From the NCBI GenBank assembly GCA_031549665.1, contig JAVBPJ010000010.1:1-64000 (forward strand): a DNA stretch of 64,000 nucleotides, in the 5' to 3' direction. The position numbers and the translations under genes were made by a program. The number at the start of each line of letters is the position of its first letter. The first letter of the stretch is position 1. The DNA is from Rikenella sp031549665. Its GTDB lineage: Bacteria; Bacteroidota; Bacteroidia; Bacteroidales; Rikenellaceae. The notes beneath the pieces were generated by a model that made no database searches, was not told the origin of the DNA, and saw only the letters and a program-made list of their open reading frames with translations. Shown in pieces: positions 51,710 through 59,914 of the stretch.

Positions 51710-53956
51710 ATGGCCGACGAAATTCACACCAAAGAGCAGAACGAAAAAGACGACCAACTGGTTCAGGCGCAGTTCGACGAACTGTTCGAACGTTGTGCGC
51801 CCATCTGCCACGGCCAGGAGGATTACGACCGCATCCGGCAGGCGTTCCAGTTTGCCAACGAAGCGCACCGGGGGGTCAAACGCCGCTCGGGCGAACCCTA
51901 CATCACCCATCCGCTGGCGGTGGCCCGGATCGTGGTGGTCGAGATCGGCCTCGGCGTGAAATCCGTGCTGGCGGCCCTGCTGCACGACGTGGTGGAGGAC
52001 ACCGACTACACGGTCGAAGACATTGAACACCATTTTGGAGCCAAAGTGGCCTCGATGGTGGACGGGCTGACCAAGCTGGAGGGGGCCTTTTCGCAAGATA
52101 TTTCGCAACAGGCCGAGAACTTCCGTAAAATGCTGCTCACCCTGTCGGACGACATCCGGGTGGTGCTGATCAAAATCGCCGACCGGCTGCACAACATGCG
52201 CACGCTGGGTTCGGTGTCGCGGCACAAGCAGATGAAAATCGCCTCGGAGACCATTTACCTGTTCGCTCCGCTGGCCCATCGCCTGGGCCTGTACGCCATC
52301 AAGACCGAGTTCGAGAACCTGAGCCTGAAGTACCGTTTCCCGGAGGAGTACGACGAAATTGAGCGCAAATTGGCCGAGACCGAAAGTCAGCGGACGCAGT
52401 TTATCGAAAAGTTCGCCCCGCCGCTGATCGCCAAACTCAAGGAAAACAACATCGAATTCGAGCTGTCGGAACGGGTAAAGTCGATCTACTCGGTCTGGAA
52501 AAAGATGAAACAGAAACAGGTTACGTTCGAAGAGATCTACGACCTGTTCGCCATCCGGATCGTCTTTAAGCCCTCGCCGCTGATCCCCGAAAAGTCGCAA
52601 TGCTGGCACATTTACTCGCTGATTACCGACGTGTACAAGCCCAAGCCAGACCGGATCCGGGACTGGGTAAATATCCCGAAAGCCAATGGATACGAGGCTC
52701 TTCACTGCACCGTGATGGGGCCGGAAGGTATTTGGGCCGAAGTGCAGATCCGTTCGGAGCGGATGGACGAAATCGCCGAACGGGGCTTTGCGGCGCACTG
52801 GAAGTACAAATCGAGCAAGGAGGGAACGGGGTCGAACAGCGACAACGAACTCGATCAATGGCTCGCCAAGCTGCGCGAGGTACTCAACAACCCCACCGAG
52901 GACGCCGTGGAGTTTATGGACAACTTCAAGATGAACCTGCAGGTGTCCGAAATTGTGCTGTTTACCCCCAGCGGCGAGTCGCGTACCCTTCCGAAAGGCG
53001 CGACGGTGCTGGATTTTGCCTACGAAATCCACTCCAAAATCGGGAATCATGCCATCGGGGCCAAGGTGAACTACAAAATCACCCCGCTGTACGAAGAACT
53101 CCACACCGGCGACCAGATCGAGATACTCACCTCGCACAACGCCCACCCGCAAGTGGAGTGGCTCGACCACGTAACCACCGCCAAGGCGCGAACCCACATC
53201 AAGCAGTTCCTCAAAAAAGAGAATGCGGGGAACGTGCAGCGTGGCCAGGAAATCCTCGACGCCACGATGAGACAACTTGGTATTCCGTTGCAAGCCAGGG
53301 TTTTCCGAAAGCTCCTTCCGGCCTATCACTGCTCGAACAAGGGCGAATTTTACAGCAAACTCGGCGCGGGGATCATCAAACTCGAAGGAGTCGAAAAAAT
53401 CCTGAAACAGAACGCCGCCAATAAGATCATCAAGTACTGGACGCTCCAGTTCTCCAATACGTTCCGCCTGTTGGGCAACGACGACAAAAAGAAGCAGCGC
53501 AGCCAGGAAAAAGCCGCCTCGCCCGAGTACAAATACGTCATGGCGCAGTGCTGCAACCCCATTCCGGGCGACGAGGTGATCGGATTCAGGGTCGAGGACG
53601 ACAAGGTGGAGGTACACAAAAAGAACTGCCACAACGCCGTGAAACTGTCGGCCCAACACGGCGATCGCATCGTTCCCGCCAAGTGGTCGAGCGAAAAAAT
53701 CATGTCCTACCTGGCCGTTATCGAAATCCGCGGCATCGACCGCATCGGCATCCTGTACGACGTATCGAAGGTGGTAAGCGGTGAACTGAACGTGAATATC
53801 AGGGAGTTGCACGTACACAGCCACGACGGGATATTTCAGGGAACCATCAGCCTGTATGTGCGGAGCAGCGACGACCTGAAGCTGATTATGGAAAAAGTCA
53901 AGGCCATCAAGGGCATCGAAAAGGTAAATCGGGCCGAAGCTCCGGAGGTAGATTAA
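51710..53956 (+). CDS. relA: Bifunctional (p)ppGpp synthetase/hydrolase, Rel/SpoT
   Basis: 748-residue RSH enzyme. The hydrolase HD domain is intact (LLHDVVEDTDYT, near residues 90-101), and the synthetase domain has VKSIYSVWKKM, DLFAIRIVF and NIPKANGYEALHCTVMGP with a basic RIRD segment just before, the RxKD-like form found in bifunctional enzymes rather than EXDD of RelA. Then a TGS domain (VLFTPSGESRTLPKGATVLDFAYEIH) and a C-terminal ACT domain (DRIGILYDVSKVVS...). Controls the stringent response. A TACCTTAG box at 51683-51690 is close to, but not, a perfect -7 element. Confidence 0.93.
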   Translation: MADEIHTKEQNEKDDQLVQAQFDELFERCAPICHGQEDYDRIRQAFQFANEAHRGVKRRSGEPYITHPLAVARIVVVEIGLGVKSVLAALLHDVVEDTDYTVEDIEHHFGAKVASMVDGLTKLEGAFSQDISQQAENFRKMLLTLSDDIRVVLIKIADRLHNMRTLGSVSRHKQMKIASETIYLFAPLAHRLGLYAIKTEFENLSLKYRFPEEYDEIERKLAETESQRTQFIEKFAPPLIAKLKENNIEFELSERVKSIYSVWKKMKQKQVTFEEIYDLFAIRIVFKPSPLIPEKSQCWHIYSLITDVYKPKPDRIRDWVNIPKANGYEALHCTVMGPEGIWAEVQIRSERMDEIAERGFAAHWKYKSSKEGTGSNSDNELDQWLAKLREVLNNPTEDAVEFMDNFKMNLQVSEIVLFTPSGESRTLPKGATVLDFAYEIHSKIGNHAIGAKVNYKITPLYEELHTGDQIEILTSHNAHPQVEWLDHVTTAKARTHIKQFLKKENAGNVQRGQEILDATMRQLGIPLQARVFRKLLPAYHCSNKGEFYSKLGAGIIKLEGVEKILKQNAANKIIKYWTLQFSNTFRLLGNDDKKKQRSQEKAASPEYKYVMAQCCNPIPGDEVIGFRVEDDKVEVHKKNCHNAVKLSAQHGDRIVPAKWSSEKIMSYLAVIEIRGIDRIGILYDVSKVVSGELNVNIRELHVHSHDGIFQGTISLYVRSSDDLKLIMEKVKAIKGIEKVNRAEAPEVD

Positions 53957-53967
53957 CACAACGAACT

Positions 53968-54432
53968 ATGGGCGTTTTCTTTGTTCAACTGTTGGTATTT
54001 GTGGTGCTGATTCTCTACGCGGTTCGCAAGGGAGCGCGCCGCCGCGCGGAGCAACACGAGAACTTTCCGCTGCCGAAGAACACGCGCCACGCGGAGCAGT
54101 ACGAAAACTTTCCGTTCCCCAAACAGGGAGCGAATCGTCCGATCCTTGCCGGCGACTCTCCGGATTTCCCCGAGTCGTCCGACCCTCACCGAGAATTTCA
54201 GCCACAGGCAGCCGTTCGTTCCGAAAAATCGTCTCATCGGAAGAAAGGGCAGGAACGGTCCCTCGACCGTCCTTCGGCGGAAGAGGGAATACGGGTAACC
54301 GACTCTTTCGACTCGGATACACACCTGTCTGCCGCCGAGGAATCCCGCGAGGGGATTCATGTGGATCTTCCCATGGCGGTGATTTACAGCGAAATACTTC
54401 GTCCCAAGTTCAAGGACGACGAATGGACATAG
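53968..54432 (+). CDS. Small single-pass membrane protein, unknown function
   Basis: 154 residues. One N-terminal membrane helix (GVFFVQLLVFVVLILYAV) followed by a basic stretch and a long low-complexity, charged region; the last 25 residues (VDLPMAVIYSEILRPKFKDDEW) look conserved and folded. The HAEQYENFPFPK and AEQHENFPLPK segments are a short internal repeat. It begins 11 bp after rel, so it is co-transcribed. Similar tail sequences are common in Bacteroidetes, but no function is known to me. Confidence 0.75.
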   Translation: MGVFFVQLLVFVVLILYAVRKGARRRAEQHENFPLPKNTRHAEQYENFPFPKQGANRPILAGDSPDFPESSDPHREFQPQAAVRSEKSSHRKKGQERSLDRPSAEEGIRVTDSFDSDTHLSAAEESREGIHVDLPMAVIYSEILRPKFKDDEWT

Positions 54433-54514
54433 CCCTGCCGTCCGCCCTCTGGGTTCATTTCGGGCCGCGGATTCGGCAGAAGAAATCGACACCGTAACCT
54501 AAAAATCAATAGCA

Positions 54515-54904
54515 ATGGCATCCATATTCACGCGCATTGTACAGGGCGAGATTCCCTGCTACAAAGTCGCCGAAAACGACCGCTACCTGGCGTTTCTCGA
54601 CATTCATCCCCTGACGGAGGGGCACACCCTCGTGATTCCCAAGCAGGAAGTGGACAATTTGTTCGACCTGGAGCCGGACGTGTTGAGCGGACTGATCCTG
54701 TTTTCTCAGGAAGTGGCCCGCCAATTACGCGCTGCGGTTGCCTGCAAGCGAATTGGCCTCGCGGTGATCGGCCTCGACGTGCCGCACGCGCACATCCACC
54801 TGATCCCGATACAAAACAGCGACGACATGAACTTCAACCGTCCCAAGCTGGAACTGACTCCGGATCGATTCGAAGCGATCCTGCAGCGTATCCGGGCGAA
54901 ATAG
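54515..54904 (+). CDS. HIT-family hydrolase
   Basis: 129-residue nucleotide-binding hydrolase of the HINT type, cutting AMP-lysine or dinucleoside-type bonds. The catalytic histidine triad is in HAHIHLIPI; the FTRIVQGEIPCYKV start and GHTLVIPK motif are typical of bacterial HinT. Last gene of the pgm-to-HIT series, ended by the palindrome at 54927. Confidence 0.93.
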   Translation: MASIFTRIVQGEIPCYKVAENDRYLAFLDIHPLTEGHTLVIPKQEVDNLFDLEPDVLSGLILFSQEVARQLRAAVACKRIGLAVIGLDVPHAHIHLIPIQNSDDMNFNRPKLELTPDRFEAILQRIRAK

Positions 54905-54926
54905 CCCATAGGTAAGCGTTGTAACC

Positions 54927-54971
54927 GGCAGCGAGGGAGATCGAAATTTCGATCTCCCTCGCTGCCTTGTT
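54927..54971 (+). terminator. 40-bp perfect palindromic terminator
   Basis: GGCAGCGAGGGAGATCGAAA (54927-54946) and its exact complement (54947-54966) have no loop; TTGTTTTT follows. It closes the plus-strand operon at the edge of the AT-rich region. Confidence 0.8.
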
Positions 54972-55733
54972 TTTCATGTAATCACTTGGTTTCGTGTTGA
55001 TTATCGAGAATTTGATTCTTCAAGACACCTTTTCCTATTTTACTTTGGTTGTATCATTGCTGATAAATATTGACAATAACCCATTCTTACACCCTCCAAG
55101 CATGCCCTTGTTTATCTCGGGCCTAGTCTCTATAGGGAGGGTTCGATAAGTTTTATCACTTATTTGCCTCCTTGGTAGTTCTCTGCTTTGAGTCATGCGA
55201 GAAGATCTCGCCTGTTGATTGATCATTTGAACGTGTCGGGATTTTCCGGCAGTCGAGTCGGGCATCGTTTCGATTTTTAAATGTGGTGGATGTTGAACCG
55301 CCACGATCAAAGGTTGTCAAAACAGGTTGGCCGAAAAAATGGATGGGAAGAGATCGGCGAGAGGCGGGAAAGGAGAGGTGGAATTTCGGGTCAAAAACAG
55401 GTCGAAAAATCAAGCATTTTCGGTAGAGTAGGGGTGAGAAGTGTAAATTTACAAATGAAACACGCACAATAACCACGCACACAAAATCAATTTTTCATAT
55501 ATGTAAGTATGCTATTTTTCAGCATTTAACATGCGGTTACATAAAGTGTATTTCAATGAATTAAGTTGTCAATTGCCGATAAACATACATATGAACGATA
55601 ACCACAACAATAATTAAATCGCAAGTACTGTAATATCAGTCTATTACATGATTTACATGCAAAATTGATTCGTTAATACGGAAGAGACAGATAAAGCAAT
55701 GCCATGCCGTAATAGATGACGCGAAGAAGGAAA

Positions 55734-55745
55734 TTACAAGTGTAA
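55734..55745 (+). promoter_or_regulatory. Putative operator TTACAANNGTAA, site 1
   Basis: TTACAAGTGTAA, ending 12 bp upstream of the -33 box of the XRE regulator. Same 12-bp form as sites 2-4. Confidence 0.5.
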
Positions 55746-55756
55746 CTTGCAAAAAG

Positions 55757-55787
55757 TTGCTAAAGACAAAAAAAGAGGGTATGTTTG
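55757..55787 (+). promoter_or_regulatory. Promoter of the XRE regulator
   Basis: TTG (55757-55759) and TATGTTTG (55780-55787) with a 20-bp spacer form a good Bacteroidetes -33/-7 promoter, 21 bp before the ATG. Confidence 0.7.
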
Positions 55788-55808
55788 TGGAGAGAAAAAA
55801 TTACAACA

Positions 55809-56417
55809 ATGAAAGATCGATTGGCCGAATTCCTGAAAAAACAAGAACTTACAGCTGTCAAGTTTGCCGAGATCATGGAAGTGCAACCCTCCAGCATATC
55901 GCACCTCCTGGCGGGACGTAATAAGCCTAATTTTGAGTTTATTGCCCGCATGATCCTACGATTTCCAGAGTTGAATCCCGACTGGATATTAAATGGCCAG
56001 GGAACGATGTATCGATCCAACGGAGAGGAAAGGGATGGGGGACTCCCCCGAAAACCCGCCGAAAATTACAACCGTAACGGTGAGTTATTCGATCAAGAAG
56101 CCCAAGAGAGGGGAGCTTCGAGGATTACAAATGTAATCAACACGAAAGGAGAAGAAACCAGCAGTCACAACGGAGATTTTTCGAGTAATAATAGAGTAGA
56201 AAACCTATCAAAAATAACTGATAATGAAGAATTTAATGGATCGAATCAGTCAATTACAAACGTAACTATTCCTTCTTTGGAGCCTGTTGCATCTGTTCAT
56301 GAAAAACAGGTGAAAGGAGAGGATTTCCCGGCCATCTCCGCCAACTTGGAGCAAATAGTCCTGTTCTACACCGACCGTTCGTTTCGGGTCTATCACAGGG
56401 AAGAGGAGTCGCAATGA
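55809..56417 (+). CDS. XRE-family (Cro/CI-like) transcriptional regulator
   Basis: 202 residues. N-terminal HTH domain of about 70 residues: MKDRLAEFLKKQELT, then the recognition helix region AEIMEVQPSSISHLLAGRNKPNFEFIARMI and NPDWILNGQGTMYR, a pattern of Bacteroidetes HTH_3 repressors. Residues ~75-200 are polar, Asn/Ser-rich and unlike a known domain, so a multimerisation or ligand arm is possible. The ATG at 55809 follows a well-formed promoter; an upstream TTG lies inside the -7 box and is not the start. Three copies of TTACAANNGTAA lie within the gene, in two different reading phases, so they are DNA features. Probably autoregulatory and perhaps controlling the adjacent polysaccharide locus. 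Confidence 0.82.
   Translation: MKDRLAEFLKKQELTAVKFAEIMEVQPSSISHLLAGRNKPNFEFIARMILRFPELNPDWILNGQGTMYRSNGEERDGGLPRKPAENYNRNGELFDQEAQERGASRITNVINTKGEETSSHNGDFSSNNRVENLSKITDNEEFNGSNQSITNVTIPSLEPVASVHEKQVKGEDFPAISANLEQIVLFYTDRSFRVYHREEESQ
56066..56077 (+). promoter_or_regulatory. Putative operator TTACAANNGTAA, site 2
   Basis: TTACAACCGTAA, inside the regulator gene; it begins in a different codon phase from sites 3 and 4. Confidence 0.45.
56125..56136 (+). promoter_or_regulatory. Putative operator TTACAANNGTAA, site 3
   Basis: TTACAAATGTAA, inside the regulator gene. Confidence 0.45.
56254..56265 (+). promoter_or_regulatory. Putative operator TTACAANNGTAA, site 4
   Basis: TTACAAACGTAA, inside the regulator gene; same phase as site 3. 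Confidence 0.45.
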
Positions 56418-56955
56418 CGCCCCTAAAATCCCTTAATGTTATGTTAAATTTATAAGTAGAGGAGTAATTTCCTCTGTCGAGTTGCCCCATGTTTCCATTC
56501 AACGCACTGATTTTCAGTAATAAAAAGAGCTATTTAGGATTGAAGGCAAGTCTACCAATAGTTCTTCTCACGCTTCTTGTTTGCGGTTGTCGATGACTTC
56601 CGCTGTTTTGCGGAAGATTTTTTTGCACCTCTCCCGTTTAAAGGGATATTTTGTCGAGTCAGTACAATTCTCGTCGTGCATGGTTTGACACCTCAATCAC
56701 GGACTGCGACATTCAAATTTTTAATAATCAGGGAATTAGAGTTTCTATTAGACCATATTAGGGGAGGCGATAAATCCCCGCCAATTCCAAGAATAAGCCA
56801 AGAACCCAGTGTCCCGTCTTTGTTTCTATAATCACTCTGTAAATCATCATTATTTATATTATGTAAAATAATCAAAATAAAAGGGAGGAAATGATATACG
56901 TTGGGGGGTTATGAATAGAGAGGTGGTGATGGAGAAAATAGAATAGAAATGCATG
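56418..56955. other. AT-rich gap between regulator and polysaccharide locus
   Basis: About 540 bp with no convincing gene. A weak hairpin AGAGGA/TCCTCT (56459-56476) lies just past the regulator and GGGGA/TCCCC near 56763-56780. Short open frames here resemble nothing I know. Confidence 0.4.
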
Positions 56956-56984
56956 GGCCGTGTACATTATTTGTGTACACGGCC
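56956..56984 (-). terminator. Hairpin at the 3' end of the polysaccharide locus
   Basis: GGCCGTGTACA pairs perfectly with TGTACACGGCC (11 bp) around a 7-base loop, 70 bp past the last gene of the leftward operon. A long T-run is missing, so termination strength is uncertain. Confidence 0.55.
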
Positions 56985-57054
56985 TACTTCTTCGCCTCTG
57001 CCGGAGTGAATGAGGTTGAAGAACCACATTCGCTAATGGGACACGACGAAGTAT

Positions 57055-58263
57055 TTACATTTTACAGTCGAGGTATTGACCTTTTTCCTTGTGGTCGAAA
57101 TTTCCCAGGAATTCTTTCATGATAGCCACGATTTGTTCTTTTGAGGGTTCAGCCACGGTAAAGGCTGTGGTAAGTTCCTCGAACAGGCGGTCGATTTCGG
57201 CCACGGGACGCGGATGTATGCCTGTAACGACGCCCAACGAGCTGTAACGCTGCATATCGGTGCTCTCGGTGGCGGTAAAGAACTCTTCATACTCTTTTTC
57301 ACCCGTGGTGTTGCTGGCTGAAAAGTAGACGGGGTAGTTGTTGCTTCCCTCTTGTAACGCCGCCGCTCGCTCGATGGCTTCGGCCTCGCTACCGCACTCT
57401 TGGGCGTGGTAACCCAGTTCATGCAATAACCGCACGGCCATTTCCGCGAAGGTCATGACTTGAGCCTTGTTGAGTTTTGGAAAATAGACTTCCCCACTCT
57501 GCCCCAGGATGCAGGCGAGCATGCAGATTTGACCACTCTCGTCGGGCGAAACGAAGTAGCGCGTCAGGTCGTTGGGCGCTGCGAGCGGCTGGCTTTTCTC
57601 GATGCGACGCAACCATCCGTCAGGCAGGCTTCCATTGCTGAATGCTACGTTGGCAAAACGGGCTGTGGTGATGGGCAGTCGATCGCTGTACGCCATGATC
57701 ATGTCTTCCATGATTTTCTTCGACCCGCCCATGATATTCACGGGGTTAGCGGCTTTGTCGGTCGAGACACAGAAAAAGTGCCTTGGCGGGAATTCGAGCA
57801 ACAGATCGAGGAGCTTGCGCGCGCGAAGCACGTTGTTTTCGAGCAGTGCCTGCACCGAATAAATGTCTTTCTCGCTGCGCACGTGTTTGTGAGCCGAGAA
57901 GTTGGCTACAATGTCAAAGCCACCGTAGTGTCGGAACATTTTTTCGAACACGGGGTCGGCAAAGTTCATCGGGTAGGTCACATAGTCGGCAGGGAGGTAC
58001 ATTCCGGCGGTTGAACGCAGGTCGCGCGTGAGTTCGGTGAGACCATTCTCGCTGATGTCAACGACCACTACCCTACCCGGTCGAAATGGCAGTAGGGCTC
58101 GCAGGAACGATGATCCGATGGTTCCTGCGCCGCCAATCACCAGAACGGACCGTCCTTCGATTTCGGCGGTTAGTTGTTGACGATTTGCTTCGATGTCGGG
58201 CGCGAACATGGATGTGGTGCGGCCCGTGACGTGTTGGTTTATGAATTTTCGGAGGTCGAACAT
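57055..58263 (-). CDS. CapD/FlaA1-like UDP-sugar dehydratase/epimerase (short, soluble)
   Basis: 402 residues. NAD-binding GGAGTIGSSFLRALLPFRPGRVVVVD, then the CapD-type catalytic core with NFSAHKHVRSEKD, a STDKAANPVNIMGGSKK motif (in place of YxxxK) and TTARFANVAFSNGSLPDGWLRRIE. It lacks the membrane domain of long CapD/WbpM proteins, like soluble PglF/PseB-type 4,6-dehydratases. It would make a 4-keto-6-deoxy sugar nucleotide for the surface glycan. Last gene of the locus; 46 bp after the GT2 gene. Confidence 0.86.
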   Translation of the reverse strand: MFDLRKFINQHVTGRTTSMFAPDIEANRQQLTAEIEGRSVLVIGGAGTIGSSFLRALLPFRPGRVVVVDISENGLTELTRDLRSTAGMYLPADYVTYPMNFADPVFEKMFRHYGGFDIVANFSAHKHVRSEKDIYSVQALLENNVLRARKLLDLLLEFPPRHFFCVSTDKAANPVNIMGGSKKIMEDMIMAYSDRLPITTARFANVAFSNGSLPDGWLRRIEKSQPLAAPNDLTRYFVSPDESGQICMLACILGQSGEVYFPKLNKAQVMTFAEMAVRLLHELGYHAQECGSEAEAIERAAALQEGSNNYPVYFSASNTTGEKEYEEFFTATESTDMQRYSSLGVVTGIHPRPVAEIDRLFEELTTAFTVAEPSKEQIVAIMKEFLGNFDHKEKGQYLDCKM

Positions 58264-58309
58264 GATTAGTTGGTTGTAATTTGCGAAGGTGTATTCTATG
58301 GTTGGCGTA

Positions 58310-59122
58310 TTAGCGCAGTAGTTTGTAGTATATGAATTTGCGAATTTTTCCGGGTATCACCCTTACGGGAAAACGCAACAACACGTTTTGCAGAAAGGTA
58401 GCCCAACCAAAAAGTCCACGTTGTCGCAATAACCACATAAGACATACTTCATTTGTAGCGTGTTTCCACCCTCCGCGCCGCTTAATCATTTCAGGCGAAG
58501 TGCGATATAATAGCAGACTTTGTTGTATGTTATAGAACTTGTAGTCGTTCAATACGAGCCGTGCCCAAAGATAATAGTCTTCGAAGAGCGGGAATGGTTG
58601 GTAGCCGCCAACGGCGAGTATGTCGCTGCGTCGAAACATAACGCTTGGATGGTTCATTGGCGAGCGAGTGCGGCAATAGTTGGCAAGCTCTTTTGGGGTT
58701 TCGGGTAGGCGACGTTGCGAGACGACGTTATCGGGTGTTACTTCGAATTCGTCGATCCATGATCCTACGACAGATAATTCGGGATGTTCTTCAAACGTAG
58801 TTACTTGCTGCTTGAAGCGCTCGGGTTTTGATATATCATCACTGTCCATTCGTGCTACCAGTTCGTGACGGCAATGTTTTAGCCCTTCGTTTAACGCCCC
58901 CCCCAAACCGAGGTTGATAGGCAAGGTTACTATGTTGTAAATATTAGGATTGGCATCAACGAATTGTTGTACCATGGCATCAAGTTCTGGAGTGAGCGGA
59001 CCGTCTTTGACAAGAACGATTTGTGCAGGCCGGAGTGTTTGGGCAGTGGTTATGCTCTCGAGGGCTTGGCTCAGGTATTCGACTCGTTCGCGGTGGTATA
59101 CGGAGATCAGGACTGAAAACAT
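58310..59122 (-). CDS. Glycosyltransferase family 2 (AmsE-like)
   Basis: 270 residues, cytoplasmic GT-A fold. Begins FSVLISVYHRERVEYLSQALESI and has LVKDGPL, NLGLGGALNEGLKHC and the DSDD metal motif (ARMDSDDIS), then HPSVMFRRSDIL and FPLFEDYYLWARL, the ED-Y-W segment typical of this family. Adds one sugar to the repeat unit. Substrate not predictable. Confidence 0.9.
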   Translation of the reverse strand: MFSVLISVYHRERVEYLSQALESITTAQTLRPAQIVLVKDGPLTPELDAMVQQFVDANPNIYNIVTLPINLGLGGALNEGLKHCRHELVARMDSDDISKPERFKQQVTTFEEHPELSVVGSWIDEFEVTPDNVVSQRRLPETPKELANYCRTRSPMNHPSVMFRRSDILAVGGYQPFPLFEDYYLWARLVLNDYKFYNIQQSLLLYRTSPEMIKRRGGWKHATNEVCLMWLLRQRGLFGWATFLQNVLLRFPVRVIPGKIRKFIYYKLLR

Positions 59123-59167
59123 TGGGTTGATTTAGCGAGGCTGTGCAAAAAGGTGTACGCGCGTAAA

Positions 59168-59890
59168 TTATTTACCGATTTTTAAGGTCATTTTTTGGAG
59201 TAGTCCATATAAGCCGAGCTTGTGCGCCAAGGGCTTTACGTGCATCTTGAATTTCTGAAAAGGCGTATGCCATGATCCGGCAAAGTGGTGTATGGTATGG
59301 GTATTAGGCGTGAGTTCGATTTTTCCGGTGACGTAGGATTTGGCGCAGAAATAGTCTTTGGGAAAGACCTCAACTATGCCGCGAAAATTTTGGTGCGAGT
59401 TGTGTAACGAGAATCCTTGAACGCTCATTCCCTTCGATATGATAGCGACGTTGGTCGTGGTATCGAGCTTGCCACCGGGAAGCAGGAAGGGACGATGTGC
59501 ATAATGGGCTAGTTGTTCCGCAATCCATTCGCCGCCTGGTTCGCTTCCCATTATTCCAGTACCTATACGGGTCTGGTCTTCAAACCCTATAAAAGCGGGA
59601 TAGAGGAGGAATTCATCAAGCGACTTGACCACTTCGATGTCGGTATCCATGTATATACCTCCCGTGTGATACAGTCCCCATAGGCGTACGTAATCAGCAA
59701 CGAAAGCAAACTTTCCAGCCTGGTACGCTTCCTTTGTGTATTGCGTGGAGTTGACATCGAAGGTGTCTTCGCTCCATAGTTGGATCTCATATTCAGGCAT
59801 GTAGCTCCTCCAGGAATCTATGCATCGAAGTGTTAATTCTGGCATTTGGCCCCGGCCAAACCAACAATAGTGTATTATTTTAGGTATCAT
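59168..59890 (-). CDS. Glycosyltransferase with DXD motif, GT32-like
   Basis: 240 residues. Starts with IPKIIHYCWFG, then LWSEDTFDVN, the FAFVADYVRLWGLYHTGGIYMDTDIEV block containing the DXD motif (DTD), and the C-terminal HHFAGSW. This is the capsular-polysaccharide glycosyltransferase group (Gly_transf_sug) common in Bacteroidetes. 45 bp after the GT2 start and 24 bp after the EpsG-type gene. Confidence 0.9.
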   Translation of the reverse strand: MIPKIIHYCWFGRGQMPELTLRCIDSWRSYMPEYEIQLWSEDTFDVNSTQYTKEAYQAGKFAFVADYVRLWGLYHTGGIYMDTDIEVVKSLDEFLLYPAFIGFEDQTRIGTGIMGSEPGGEWIAEQLAHYAHRPFLLPGGKLDTTTNVAIISKGMSVQGFSLHNSHQNFRGIVEVFPKDYFCAKSYVTGKIELTPNTHTIHHFAGSWHTPFQKFKMHVKPLAHKLGLYGLLQKMTLKIGK

Positions 59891-59914
59891 CGCACATATA
59901 AAATGAGTTTGCGA

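Larger units (their letters stand above)
54972..55808. other. AT-rich intergenic region upstream of the XRE regulator
   Basis: About 840 bp without a convincing gene: open frames are short, unlike any family and have no ribosome-binding site. Several palindromes are visible: TGTAAATTTACA near 55442, TGTAAT/ATTACA near 55629-55650 and the first TTACAANNGTAA site at 55734. The base composition is clearly more AT-rich than to the left, marking the border of the accessory region. Confidence 0.5.

Noticed and set aside
50522..53959. About 1145-codon open frame antisense to recA and rel
   Set aside because: Mirror image of two certain genes, no recognisable motif or promoter.
55156..55482. 108-codon open frame (minus strand) in the AT-rich gap
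   Set aside because: No family pattern, no ribosome-binding site, and random frames of this size are expected.
55734..56265. TTACAANNGTAA sites explained by a repeated protein motif (ITNV)
   Set aside because: Two internal copies do encode ITNV, but a third internal copy is in another phase and the fourth is outside the gene, so a protein repeat cannot explain all four.
55809..56417. XRE regulator as part of a prophage
   Set aside because: No integrase, portal, terminase or attachment repeats nearby; the neighbours are housekeeping and polysaccharide genes.
56577..56831. 84-codon open frame between regulator and polysaccharide locus
   Set aside because: No good start context, composition unlike neighbouring proteins; left as non-coding.
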